Below, piece after piece: positions 19,839 through 31,640 of a stretch of 64,000 nt of DNA. A program made the translations under genes and the position numbers. Within the stretch, counting starts at the first letter, position 1. Each line of letters starts with the position of its first letter. Source of the DNA: Blumeriella jaapii. Lineage: Eukaryota; Ascomycota; Leotiomycetes; Helotiales; Drepanopezizaceae. A model generated the notes under the pieces. That model saw only the letters and a program-made list of their open reading frames with translations, did not search any database and was not told the origin of the DNA. The stretch is from the NCBI GenBank assembly GCA_009599575.1, contig VWND01000015.1, positions 558,001-622,000 on the forward strand, read 5' to 3'.

Positions 19839-22352
19839 ATGGAGCAAGCGCAAAAGGCCGTCGAGGTCGTTGCCGAAGGCGTCAAAAAAGTCGCCATCCG
19901 CGACAAGAAACAAAAGGTCAAGAAGGAGAAAGGAGGGGATGGCGGGGCAGATGCTGGTAAGAACATGCTTCTTTCGACTGCTATTTTATTGATCCATAAA
20001 ATAACAAATTGTCAATAGGTTTTCTTGAATTGCAGCCACGTAAGTATACTCGGATTGTTCCTGATCGTGGTACTCTTTTTGTTGGCCTTCGTACTTACCT
20101 CGACTTCATTACAGAACCCCAATTCCTCGACGACCGCCTTGCGCTGTTCGCCAAGTTGAAGACAAAATTCGATGCCGAGATTGCTGCCAAACCACGAGAG
20201 CCCATCACGATCACCCTCGCAGATGGAACTGTCAAGTCAGGTACTTCATGGGAGACCACGCCCGCACAAATTGCAGAGAGTATTTCCAAGAGCTTGCTGA
20301 AGCGCGCTGTGGTAGCGAGACTCAATGGAGACAATGAACAGCTGTGGGATCTGGTCAGACCTCTGGAGGCAAGCTGTAAGCTCGAGCTGCTTCCCTTTGA
20401 GAGTCCGGAGGGCAAAAAGGTCTTTTGGCATTCAAGCGCGCACATCCTCGGTGAAGCTTCGGAGAGAAGATTTGGCTGCAGTCTCTGCATTGGACCCCCC
20501 ATTGATGACGGCTTCTATTACGAGATGTCCCTACCTGATGGATCCCCGGTGCAGCAGTCGGATTGGAAGCCTCTGGAGACACTGGTAGGACAGATCGTCA
20601 AGGAGAAACAACCCTTTGAGCGACTCGTCCTCTCTAAGGAAGATTTGCTAGAGATGTTCTCGTACAACAAATACAAGCAACATATCATCAAGGACAAGAT
20701 CAAGGATGGAGAGTTCACCACAGTCTACCGGAACGGTCCCCTGATTGATCTGTGCCGAGGTCCCCACGTGCCCAACACTGGTCGTATCGAATCGTTCGCT
20801 ATCATGAAGAACTCGGCGTCATATTTCTTGGGCAACAAGGACAATGACTCCCTGCAACGTATTTACGGTGTTTCGTTCCCCGACAAGAAGCAAATGGCAG
20901 AACACAAGAAGTTTCTGGAAGAGGCTGCTAAGCGCGACCACCGAAAGATTGGCAAGGACCAAGAGCTCTTCTTCTTCCACGAGCTTTCCCCTGGATCAGC
21001 AATGTGGCTACCCCACGGCGCTCGTATCTACAATACCTTGCAGTCTTTCATCAGAGAAGAGTATTGGGCACGCGGCTACAATGAGGTTATTTCCCCCAAC
21101 ATGTACAATTCGGAGCTGTGGAAGACCTCGGGTCACTGGGAATACTACAAGGAGGACATGTTTACATTTGGCAGTGACAAGGAGACATTTGCTTTGAAGC
21201 CGATGAATTGCCCTGGCCACTGTCTGATGTTTGATCACCGCGAGAGAAGTCACCGCGAGTTGCCATGGCGAGTTGCTGACTTTGGTGTCCTCCATCGCAA
21301 TGAGGCCTCGGGAGCCCTGTCTGGCCTGACCAGAGTCCGCAGATTCCAACAGGATGATGCTCACATCTTCTGCCGTGAGGATCAGATTAAAGATGAGATC
21401 ACGGAGCTGTTCGAATTCCTCCAGAAGGTGTACGGTTTGTTCGGCTTTACGTTCAAGCTCAAGCTCTCTACGAGACCAGAAAAGTATCTGGGCAAGCTGG
21501 AGACCTGGGACATGGCTGAGGAGAAGCTCCGCTCTGCCTTGGAAGAGTTCGTTCCAGGCAAGTGGGAGATCAACGAGGGAGATGGTGCTTTCTACGGACC
21601 CAAGATCGACATCACCATCTCTGATTGCTTGAGACGAGACTGGCAGTGTGCTACGATTCAACTGGATTTCCAGCTCCCTCAGAACTTCGGGCTTGAATAC
21701 ATGACTGCCGAGATGGTCACGAAATCCAAGGATGAGCCGCAGGCACAGGCAGAAGAGCCAAAGAAGGCAGCCGCAGTGGTTGGTCCCGATGGAAAGAAGG
21801 AGCGGGTGTACAAGCCGCTCACTCCTGGCTGCGCTCGGCCCGTGATGATTCACCGCGCCATCTGTGGTAGCATCGAGCGATTTACGGCCATCTTGACGGA
21901 GCACTACGGCGGCAAGTGGCCCTTCTGGCTGAGCCCTCGCCAAATTCTGGTTATCCCCGTGGGCGTGGGCTACTTCGACTACGCCAAGGAGGTTCAAGCC
22001 ATCTTCAAGGGCGAGAACATGTTTGTCGACGTAGATCTCACGGGCAACACCCTGCAGAAGAAGATCCGTACCGGTCAACTGGCCCAGTACAACTTTGTCT
22101 TTGGTAAGAAGCCCCTTCCGCGGATGCGCTCTCGCATCGCACACTCACTAACCTGGCGAAGTCGTTGGTGATCAGGAGATGAAGGGCCGAGAGGTCAACG
22201 TGCGCAACCGCGACGACACCTCGAGCCAAGACCGAGGCAAGCCGGTGCCGTTGGAGGAGGCTATCACGAAACTCAGGTCGCTCCGGGACGAGAGAAGATC
22301 GGATAATCCTTTCCCCGGGGACCGCAACCCGGCTGCCGAGGTCAAGGCATGA
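19839..22352 (+). CDS. THS1: Threonyl-tRNA synthetase, cytosolic type
   Basis: Four exons: 19839-19956, 20019-20039 (21 nt), 20115-22103, 22162-22352, giving 772 aa. Charges tRNA-Thr with threonine. A Lys-rich eukaryotic extension (about residues 1-40) is followed by a TGS domain ([13 protein letters not shown], about residue 78), the editing domain with HSSAH near residue 152, and the class II core: CPGHCLMF, the motif 2 block [28 protein letters not shown], and motif 3 [15 protein letters not shown] (about residue 622), then the anticodon-binding domain with NVRNRDD. A charged insert ([19 protein letters not shown]) lies between motif 2 and motif 3, as in other fungal enzymes. Shares a 216-bp divergent promoter with GAR1. 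No frame break. Confidence 0.96.
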
Positions 22353-23268
22353 ATGATGTGAAGTATCTGCGTGGAGAAGTATTGGCGTTTCGGGGGCGAT
22401 GTCTGTCCACATACTCGATGGCGCGGGGACCATGAGCGTTGGGGAAGGGCCATGCAAAACGAAATGATGACGAATGAAAGGTAGATGAGTGCCTAGGTAG
22501 AATCATCCCAGGTAGAATCATCCCAGGTCTCTGCGACTGTGACATGGAGAAGCAAGACTCCGACGGAGCCTCTGGCGCGACAGGCCTCTTCTTTTCGACG
22601 TGACCATACTGTCTGTGTGTGTGTGTGTATGAGTGAGAATCGGCCGTCGGCAGGTGATTGTGTCAAGCTGGATGCGGGAGATCGGCGGGCCGGGGACTGA
22701 CGTAAGGAGACATGATCGTCATCAGCATCCGGTGTTGGTGGTGTCGGGTCAACTGTCGTGTAGTCCAAGTACAGTATGGTATAGTAGGTATAGTACGGTA
22801 CAGTACTGTCCCAAGTAGATTGTGGATGGATGGCCGTTGGGTGGGAGCGACGAGGTATCTACAGTTTGTCTCTCTCCCCATGTCCTGTAGATCGATTCGA
22901 ACTGCCGAGCGCCGGCTTTCTCGTTTGTTCGCAGGTCGAAGAGGGTGCACAGTACAGGACAGTGCTGCGCTGTGCTGTGCTGCGCTGTGCTGTGCTGTGC
23001 TTGTGTACTCCATCATGTGCTGTGCTGTACTGTAGGCAATACTTACTCTACTGTATGTCCTGTACATGTACAGTACGGTACATACATGTAGATGAGTAAG
23101 TGTGGGATCCGCATCGAGACCGACAACTTTAGCTCGGCACTACCGACTTGCCCTTACCGCTACACAAAGCCCCCATCGACGTCAGAGGAGGCTACTGTAC
23201 TACAAACAGTACAAGTAGCTGACTCCCCCCCCCGTCTCCCTCGCTGCATCCCAGATTTCCTTCTCGAC
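22353..23268. other. Intergenic; SLM1 upstream region with GTAC and GCTGT repeats
   Basis: No gene seen. Contains a 19-base direct repeat of GTAGAATCATCCCAG (about 22498-22530), a GT microsatellite (22613-22629), GTAC-type palindromes (22768-22811 and 23040-23090) and a GCTGTGCTGTGC array (about 22962-23034). Confidence 0.65.
22766..23091. repeat. GTAC palindromes and GCTGT array
   Basis: Two GTAC-motif clusters (AAGTACAGTATGGTATAG..., and CTGTACATGTACAGTACGG...) flank an array of GCTGTGCT units. It lies in the SLM1 upstream region. Confidence 0.75.
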
Positions 23269-26200
23269 ATGACCAGCCTCAATATCCCTCCGCCGTCAGA
23301 AGCACAAATCGACAGAGGATACGGCGCCATCAGCTCTCGCACGCATCTGGGATCCGATACTGTAGCTACCGATTTTGGATCCCCGCCCGGCCCCTCGTCA
23401 ACTGCCCAGTCCCAGTCCCAGTCCCAATCCCAGCACCCGCACCCGCAGCCGCAACCGCAGCAGCAGCTGCTGCAACTACATCAACAACCACAACCACAAC
23501 AACAGCAGCGGCCGCGGAACCTCAGCAAGTTCAACGAAGAGTGGGATGCCAGTCAACGAGGCAGCTCCATCATCGCCGTCAACACCATGCAGCGCGCCGA
23601 TTCGGTCATGTCGCAAGGCGACACTTTGATCGCGACGCCGTCGCGCGGGGGAACCCTGAAGAAGAAAGCTTCGGTCCGCAGAACCGGCTCGCTGAAGAGG
23701 AGCTCGAGCCGCAGAAGCTCCAGGGCGGGCAGCGTGCGCAGTCTGGCGCTCCACACGCCTGCGGACGTCGACGAGGCACACAGTGCTTTCTACTCGCCAG
23801 TCCCGACTGCGGACAATCCGACCGACATTCTGGCCAACAGGTTCCAAGGTATGTGAGATGAGATTCGGGGCTGGCCCAGGGCATCAGATCACTGACGTCG
23901 CTTTCCCACCCGTAGCGTGGCGCAAGGTTCTCAAGGATCTTATCAACTACTTCCGAGAAGTGCAAACAAGCTACGACCACCGAGCAAAGAATCTCGTGAA
24001 GCTTGCCAATGTAATCAACAACACCTCGGCCCCTCCCATGCTTTTGGCGTCGGGCGGGATCGATGATGCCCTCCAGTTGCTTCGCGACTACAACAAGACG
24101 GCCATCACCGAGGCCAACAAATCCAAGGAGATCGAGAACGATGTGATCATGGCTCTGACAGGCTTGCGGAGTGATCTCAACCAGAAGATCAAGGAGATCA
24201 AGGGCCTGTCGAGCGACTTCAAGAATTCGGTGGAGAAGGAAATGGATCACACTCGTAAAGCCGTTAGCGAGCTTGCCGAGGCTCTGGGGCAGTCTGACAT
24301 TGATCCGGCTCAGATGACTGGCAAGAAGGATCCGTATTTGCTGAAGCTTGCGGTCGACCGTCAAGTCGAGAAGCAGATTGATGAGGAGAACTACCTGCAC
24401 CAGGTATGCCCACTTCCAATCCTCGGTCGTGGTCGGTGGGAAGTTGCTGACATGCCTAGGCTTACCTGAACCTGGAAGCATCCGGCAGAGAATTGGAAGC
24501 CATCGTTGTAGGCGAAATTCAGAAGTCGTACAACGCCTTAGCCGGCATCCTCAAGCGGGAGGCCGATGCAGCGTACAGCACAGCGGACGAGCTCCGCACT
24601 GGTCCTATCGCTATGCCCAAAGATCACGAGTGGAGATCATTCGTCCAGAACAACGATCATTTCGTTGACCCGAGCATCCCTATCAGACAGGCACAGAATA
24701 TCAATTACCCCGGTCGAGACAACGAACTTGCTCAAGAAGTTCGTGCTGGTCTATTGGAACGCAAGTCCAAGTACTTGAAAAGTTACACAGCTGGCTGGTG
24801 AGTTGGTTTCACGTCCTTTGTGCCCGAGTGGTGGCTGACTGAAAGCTGCAGGTATGTCCTTACGCCAACCCATCTCCACGAATTCAAGTCCGCGGACAAG
24901 GCGCAAGCTCCAATCATGTCGCTTTACCTTTCCGAGCAGAAACTAGGCTCCCGCTCAAACGAAGGCTCATCGTCAAGCAAATTCATGCTCAAGGGCCGCC
25001 AGACTGGATCGCTGCATCGTGGCCACTCCTGGGTATTCAGAGCTGAGAGCTACGATACCATGAATGCATGGGTAAGTTTATTCATTGAACTCCAGTCTTG
25101 CCTTTGTCGACCAGGGCCTCGCTCAGACCCCCATGTGTGAAGATTAACCGGGAGGGGGTTGGGTTTCTCTATATCTTTACTTCTTTCCCATCGCTTCATT
25201 CATTCGGCGAGATGGCCTGTTCTGAAACTGCTCTGTTGCTGTTACTGTTGCTAGAAATCGGCAACATGCAATATCACACGACGAAGAGCTAACATGTAAC
25301 AGTATGAGGACCTTCGAATCCTCACTGAAAAGTCTCCACAAGAACGCACCGCTTTCGTACGCCAACACGCTCGGAGTATGAGCGGCACATCACAGCGAGC
25401 TGGATCCGTCAGCAGTGACGGAAACATGGACGAAGACGACGATGAGCCATTCTCTGCGCAAGCTTCGGCGATCATTAGCACACCTTCAAAGCAAGACGAA
25501 TTTCCGAAACGTCCCGCACCAGGTGGGCGTTTCCCATCCGAGATTTCTTTATCCCGAGGCTTACAGGCCCCTCTCTCTCCCTCTAGCGGAAGCTCCAACT
25601 TCGAGGACCGACGTTTAGTTCCTGCCGCAGGGACCCTACCGGCTAGCAACGTCAGCAACGATGGACAGGAAGTTGCCGTCTCGCCTACGCACGCGGCGTA
25701 CGTCAACCAACAGACCCGACAGGACGGTCTTGATCCTTACACGTCTCAACCCATGGGCCAGGACTCTAGCCACGACCTTGAAGAAGTCGTTGTTGCTGGA
25801 GTTGGTGGGGCTGGGCTTGGAGCATTGGGCGCAGAGGCGTACCATCACGACGAGAACGAGATATCTGAGAAGCAGCGTCAAGAGCAAAAAGAGCATGCCG
25901 CTCGTGAAGCGGCTCTCATCGCTGCTCCGGATACTTACGAGCAGGAATCTGAGGCCTTGGCTGCTCGCGAGGCTGCCGCATTTGCTGCTCCAGACGTCGA
26001 CCTCGTATCAGCGCCAGCCGACTATCCCAATTTTATGGTTGGCGATCGTAGCCAGGGTGGTCTGACTTCGAATGAAGGCGTCTCCGCTGGCAATGCTTAC
26101 GCCGAAATCATTCCGGCCAAGAGTGCCGATGGTCGCCCGATTGAGGCTGCGCTTCGGCCTCTGACTGATGACCCCGTTCTCAGACCTTCGCTTGCTGCCG

Positions 26201-26301
26201 GCCAGAATCATCAGAGTGTGCAGAGTGTGAGTCAGCTGCATGTTCCGGGGGGGTTTCCCAAGGAAAACGCAAAGACGCAGACGCCTTTGAGCTTGGTGTA
26301 G
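23269..26301 (+). CDS. SLM1: Slm1/Slm2-type TORC2 effector (BAR-like and PH domains)
   Basis: Five exons: 23269-23848, 23916-24403, 24460-24797, 24852-25071, 25303-26301, giving 874 aa. Slm proteins bind PI(4,5)P2 at the plasma membrane, sit in eisosomes and hand Ypk kinase to TORC2. N-terminal region: Gln-rich (SQSQSQSQHPHPQPQPQQQ) and basic/Ser-rich. From about residue 195 comes the F-BAR-like helical domain (WRKVLKDLINYFREVQTSYD, then long charged helices to about residue 460), then the PH domain (YVLTPTHLHEFKSADK, HSWVFRAESYDTMNAW, about residues 470-560). The C-terminal tail is disordered and Ala/Glu-rich. The first ATG in good context is MTSLNIPPP. Intron 4 is 231 nt, four times the local norm. 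Convergent with LDB17. Confidence 0.92.
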
Positions 26302-26948
26302 ACCGGAACCACCACAACGTCTATTTTGTACACATTTGTAAGACTTCAAAAGTGGAAGGGAGACGGAAAGGATCGGAGGGTAGCGCAAGGAGTTTATGGT
26401 GCCAGCTGTTTGGCGATTCTGCGTTTCTCTACTAGATAGTTGCTTACTGTAGCCGATACACGAAACGAAGCTTTGGAATTGCTATGCTAGATCTGCATCC
26501 TGGTTAAACCCTTCTTCAAGCGTGTGATTCACAATCCTCCCTGCACCTGAGCACCGTAAGACCTGGCTTTTAAAATCGAGTCGAGGATTTGGAAGACACT
26601 TTGGTCCATGCATGATCATGTCGGGTAGAGCGATCGCCTTTTCTTGCTAACATCGCATTCACCGATATCTCACTGTCATGATCATTGCAAAAGCACGCCA
26701 ATGGTAGGGTCTGGAGCCGAATTTCGACAAGCGGCATGCTTGGAATATGAAGGACGGGCACAATATGGCATGCTCATCACCATCGTCATCATCACGATCA
26801 TCAACAGCAAACTCCCAAAGCACAAAAGCACTTGCCACCCATCCATGGCAGCCCAACCCGAACCTCCGAAGGCGCCTTCGCTTCCGAAATGCAGTCTCAA
26901 AAAAAGATGCGCGCTAAACGACAAAAGAGAACCAAATTAGTCTTCCAT
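26302..26948. other. Convergent 3' flanks of SLM1 and LDB17
   Basis: No gene seen; only short open frames without domain content. Confidence 0.6.
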
Positions 26949-28643
26949 CTACTCTTGCGCCTCATGCCCAAGATCCTGCGACGACTCCATCCCCTTCAGC
27001 CTTGTTCTGCGCCTCGGCGGCGCCTTGGGCGGCATCTTCTTGCCCACGTGCACTTGGAGCGCAGTGGGGATAGGAGGCGGCGCATGTCTCCGGCTGCGTA
27101 CCGGTGGTGGAGGGTGTTTCCTCGTCGGGGTCGTGTTCTCCGCCGCCTGGGCAGACTCGGGACTCTCCTCTCTTTTCCTGCTTTCCGCGTTCTCGGCTTT
27201 TGCATTCGGCTCCCGCTGGCCACTTTCGTGCACGCCGTCTTCGAGATCCAGCCTCCGGCTTGGTGTCTGCACGCCCGGCTTCTCCATCACAGTCACCACG
27301 TCCACGACGCTCGCTGTACTTGCTGACTGCGTGGGCGAGAGCGACATGCCGAAGAGCTTGCGAGCTACTTCGGACTGACTCACAGCGTTGTCCTGCTGCA
27401 GCCACGGGACTTTGGCTACACGGTCAACGAGCCGTACGGTCGTTTCGTCTGCAGGCTCCCAGTGCGCATTTGAAGAGTGGCCGAGTATCTCCAGCACTTT
27501 CAATATCTCGTCGTGCTTGTAATGGGGTGGCTGGTGAGCTGCGTGTGTGCCAGCAAGGGGTGCATGACTCTCAAGTACGTATGCCGCAGCGATACCAGCT
27601 CGTTCGGGAGATCGAGCAGGTTACGGATGATGACGTCGAGCAGAACGCGAAGGTCGTTGGTGTAGAAGTACTCGTAGGTTGCTTTCGTGGTGAAGAGAAG
27701 GTAGAGAAGCTTGAGGATCAGGAGTTGCAGGGAGGTCTCGGTTTCGCGGTTGAGCAGGAGGATGATGTTCTCGCCGAAGGTCATGTAGGAGAGGCCATGT
27801 TGGGAAAGGATTTTGATCACGCGGTTTGTTGGCGGAGGGGGTGAGACAGAGGTGGGCGAGGGAGGAGGGGCTTGGGTCGAAGCTACCATCCATTGCTCGT
27901 TGAGTACGAGCTGGACAATGGGATTTTAGCATTTGCAACAGAGAAACAGAGGGGGAACATGCGTACCAGGACTCGAATAACAGGATAGTGGTATGGATCG
28001 TCTACATCGTCAGAAAGCTCCTCTATGATCTGCAACAGCATCTTGACGAATTCATCATCCACCAGCGTCAGCTCGGGAGGGCTGAGAGGCTGACATCTGG
28101 ACATCTCGTATAGCAGCTCTAGCAGCAAGCGATGTAACTTCGCATCATCTCTCTTGCCCAGCTTGATCAGTTCCAGCAAGCGCGCAAAGCAGCCCTCGCT
28201 ATTCATCATCTCGAACGTGCTCTCGCTCTGCCGCCCGTCAAAGAGCAGGAAACTTGCGATGACATACAGCGTCGCTGGCCGGTCCTCTTGCAGCAGGCTG
28301 TACACGATCTGGATGCGCACATATTCCTTGTTGGCCAGGAAGAGCTCACTCTGCAACAGGCTCTGCAGACAGCGCGCGAAGTCGTAGTCCGAGCTGAGGT
28401 ACTCGTCCTTGAATTTCGTGGTAAAATGGAGGAAGGACCGCAGGGCGTTGTCGATTAAGTAGTGGGATTCGCATTTCGCGGACAAGATATCTTCGATTTC
28501 TGCGCAAGAGGGAGGCTGTCAATATCTGCGAGTGGGAAAAGGGGGGGGTGGAGGGGTTGGAGAGGGTTGGAGGAGTCGTCGGCGCATGAATTACCGTCCC
28601 AGAACTGCTGCTCATTCTCCAGAGAGTACTCGAATTCCTCCAT
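26949..28643 (-). CDS. LDB17: Ldb17/SPIN90/Dip1-type actin regulator, one frame break
   Basis: Three exons: 28643-28595, 28499-27967, 27910-26949. The SPIN90/Ldb17 leucine-rich domain fills most of the protein ([48 protein letters not shown] across intron 2, [18 protein letters not shown]). Family members activate Arp2/3 without a mother filament and act at endocytic actin patches. The C-terminal tail has SH3-ligand proline runs ([30 protein letters not shown]). The conserved HTQL...PHYKHDEI block is split between frames at a four-C run (plus strand 27524-27527): LTSHP reads in one frame and [15 protein letters not shown] in the next. Exon lengths total 1544, so one added base restores 514 aa. 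No GT-AG intron explains it. Probably an indel error; start [16 protein letters not shown]. Confidence 0.85.
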
Positions 28644-29860
28644 TGTATCTTTCTCCGAGGATACGTATTTCACTGCTACCGCAGAAGCATGGTGAGGGCG
28701 ACAGGGTCTGGAGATGGGCGTCGCAGAATGTGGAGGTGATTGGTTTTGTCTGGATGCCGGCGATTTGCTCCGATCTTTAATCTTTAGCGAGGCGTCATGG
28801 CACGATTGTGTTTACTTCACGGGCTGAGCCGAGCTGACCGAGCAAAGCTGGTAATCAAAGACACTCAAAGTAGTTTTTCGTAGTGACTGGAGTAAATTGA
28901 ATACTTCAACCCATGTGATCACCAATTAATCAAATTGTTTTTGTTCCCCAAGTCCGCACAAAGGAAGATTTGCATATTCGCCTAGGTAGATTCAAGTTAA
29001 ATAGAGGAATACGTTATTCTTCAGTGTAACTGACAATTTTATCAGGCATGATCTTGTCTTTGAGCTCATTCATCGCCATCTGTGTATCTTGTGTCCTAAA
29101 GGTAGCAATCTCTTGCCCGTAAGGGCTCACTTCATCGGTGTCGCCCCTCGGGGTGCGAGGCCGTCGACGACGACGACCTCGCGGGCTAGACTCAAAACCT
29201 GTACACGGTGCCTGGTACGAACCTTCCGCTTTTTCGATTCCATCGATTTCTTTCTCCTGCGGCAGGAAGAAGTGATTGTGTTCGGCATGACTCTGGAGAA
29301 CCAAAACGGAGCAGTCGATACGTGGCGACTGCGAAGAGAAATTCCTCACCGGTGATCCCAGATTTTTTTAGGACTACGTATATAACTACGATTCCTTTTA
29401 CGGAAACATACTTTTCAAGAATTAAAGGAAAATCGGGTTAAAAGAAAAAGGCGGAAAGAAAGAATCGACGGCTCGAATATAGAAACCCCGGTGCAGCACC
29501 TTCGACTAACCGCTTTACTGAATACAACCAACTTGAGCTTTGACAGAAGAAAGGGTGTTGGTGGAATATACGTTGAACAGTTACAAGCAGTTATATCAGC
29601 ATATATGAAAAGACGTTCGAAAGACAATTCGGCGTCGCCAACTCTCGAAGTCCTGAAAGTGCTTTCAAAGATGATAAAGGAGCTGAGAAACGGTGGGATC
29701 AGAGACCCGGAATTTTTAATACGGGTATTGATTTTTCTAAGATTTATAAGATTTGTAATATTTGGAATCATGGAAGGTTAATTTGCAAACATTTAAAAAA
29801 AAATTTGGGTGCAAAAAAAAAGAGCTGAAACAACGGGCCTATTGGCCAAATTTTCTATTC

Positions 29861-29974
29861 ACATAACTGCTTTTCCGAAGGCTTTCTTCGTGTGTAAAAT
29901 CCTTAGCCTAGCACGTCCTATGCTTTACGGGAGGCTGAGGTGGCTTTGCTCTTCCTGACGTTAAACAAAACACC
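29861..29974. repeat. Diverged direct repeat, copy A
   Basis: Starts ACATAACTGCT and ends TTAAACAAAACACC. Shares spaced blocks with copy B (ACATAACTGCT, AGCACGTC, GGGAGGCT/AGGAGGCT, TTAAACAA). Function unknown; likely relics of a transposable element. Confidence 0.55.
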
Positions 29975-30103
29975 TTTTGGCTTCAACAGCTATGGATACT
30001 TATTTATCTGTAACATCGAGGACCACCTCGCACACTCCATGGAGAACCACCCCGCCTGTAAAGAGAGGGCTCAAATAGTGGACACTTATCATATATTTCT
30101 TTT

Positions 30104-30229
30104 ACATAACTGCTATCTCGAAAGTCTCATGTAAATTGGAATTCTCAGCTAAGCACGTCTCCAATGCTCTATAGGAGGCTTGAGGTTGAGCAGTTTCAAA
30201 GCCCCCTCCAGATATTAAACAACATCACC
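30104..30229. repeat. Diverged direct repeat, copy B
   Basis: Starts ACATAACTGCT and ends TTAAACAACATCACC, offset 243 bp from copy A, same orientation. A dozen bases longer than copy A by small insertions. Confidence 0.55.
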
Positions 30230-31587
30230 ATCATTATCATAGGGGGAAATCCTAATACCTGGCTCGAGGACTCTTCTCAGTAAGACGCCAGGCCCCTAGA
30301 TCTACAAAGGAATCAAGATCAAATTTGCTCACAACTTGTGTATGATGCATGAGATAGAAAGGTCTTCACGGTGTATTATCCGTCTATGACAACCAGATAA
30401 TCGTTTTTAAACCTTTCAAGCAATTCCCGAGAAAGAAACTTGGTGGAGAAAACCATATAAACGAAGAAAGACGGCTCTAGTGATGAATGGAACGTGATCA
30501 TACGTTGAAAAACCGACCACATGCCGTTGCTTTATTACTGGACTAGTCGTGTTATTCTGAGCCGTAAGTGAGCCTTTATAACAATACAGGCTTATGCTCG
30601 GTTTTTTAAAGCATACTTTGGCAAACACTCAAAACTCAGTCGCCTGTTTTCTCATCCAGACTCATAAAATTCATTATTTAAACAGCTTGCGGCGAAACAA
30701 CGAGATACATTAGGATTTATAGCGCCTGGAAAGCCCGTCAGGTATATACAGAGCGCACGCAGTGGTCTGTTCAGACGATTACTGCCAATTAGCGTGCGAT
30801 GATTATAAGCTGCTGTGCCTAGCATTTCAGATTTTCGTGCTGTCAATATCGTCCTCTAAGAGTCCAACCGAGGGAGCAATTCATAACCCATCAATACCAA
30901 AAATAGGAGCCAGCTTGGAACACGATTGGTCCATCAGTGGTCCCCATTGGTTTCAACGCTAGGCACGACCAGCAAGTTTGATCGGTCTCGTTTCGTGCAA
31001 CGGCGATATACACCTCCGTGAAGACCGCAATAAGCAAGTCTTTTTGGGCAACTAGATGATGTCCCGTCAAGAGCATTTCGAGAAGATCCGGTATGGTGTT
31101 TGAAACGTGGGTTGATCTGCAAAAGCCATGAACACAATCGCCAAGCGAATCTCTTCCCGAGCTGACTCTAAGCTTACATGCCAGACACCTGTCGGATAAC
31201 TTCCGGTGTCGCACGGTGTTTCTCCTCCAAGTCTCTCGCCAAACAACGAGGACTTAAATGTACGGTGTCGATCAAGGAGCCCGGGTCTCTCAAGCTATGT
31301 AACATCGCATGGGTGTGGGTCAGTGCTACCTGGTCGAAAGTTGGCTTGTACGCGCCGCTAAAGAAGCACGAGGAAGCCTGAAGAGACTGCATGGCCTGTT
31401 GTGTTGTCAGTCACTCGTGTGGTGGCCTACGGAGTACCTTCGGGATTCGTTGTGATACTCCTGACTCCTAAGCGTTGAGGTATCCCGGACCATGTTGCTA
31501 AGGACTCTTAACTGGGTATACACCTAGTTGTGACCGAGCCATACTGCTGACAAACGAGAGAGTAATGCATCCAACGCAGAAGCGCAT

Positions 31588-31640
31588 AGTATGTACTGTA
31601 CAGTATGCACAGTGTGTACATACTATGAGCATACTGTAGA
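31588..31640. repeat. GTAC-palindrome cluster
   Basis: ATGTACTGTACAGTATGC followed by GTGTGTACATACTATG, a near-palindrome over about 50 bp, in gene-poor DNA. Confidence 0.65.

Noticed and set aside
21008..22144. 378-codon open frame antisense to THS1
   Set aside because: Shadow of a highly biased coding strand; the sense strand is a complete threonyl-tRNA synthetase.
23606..24481. 291-codon open frame antisense to SLM1
   Set aside because: Shadow of SLM1 exons 1-3; crosses its introns.
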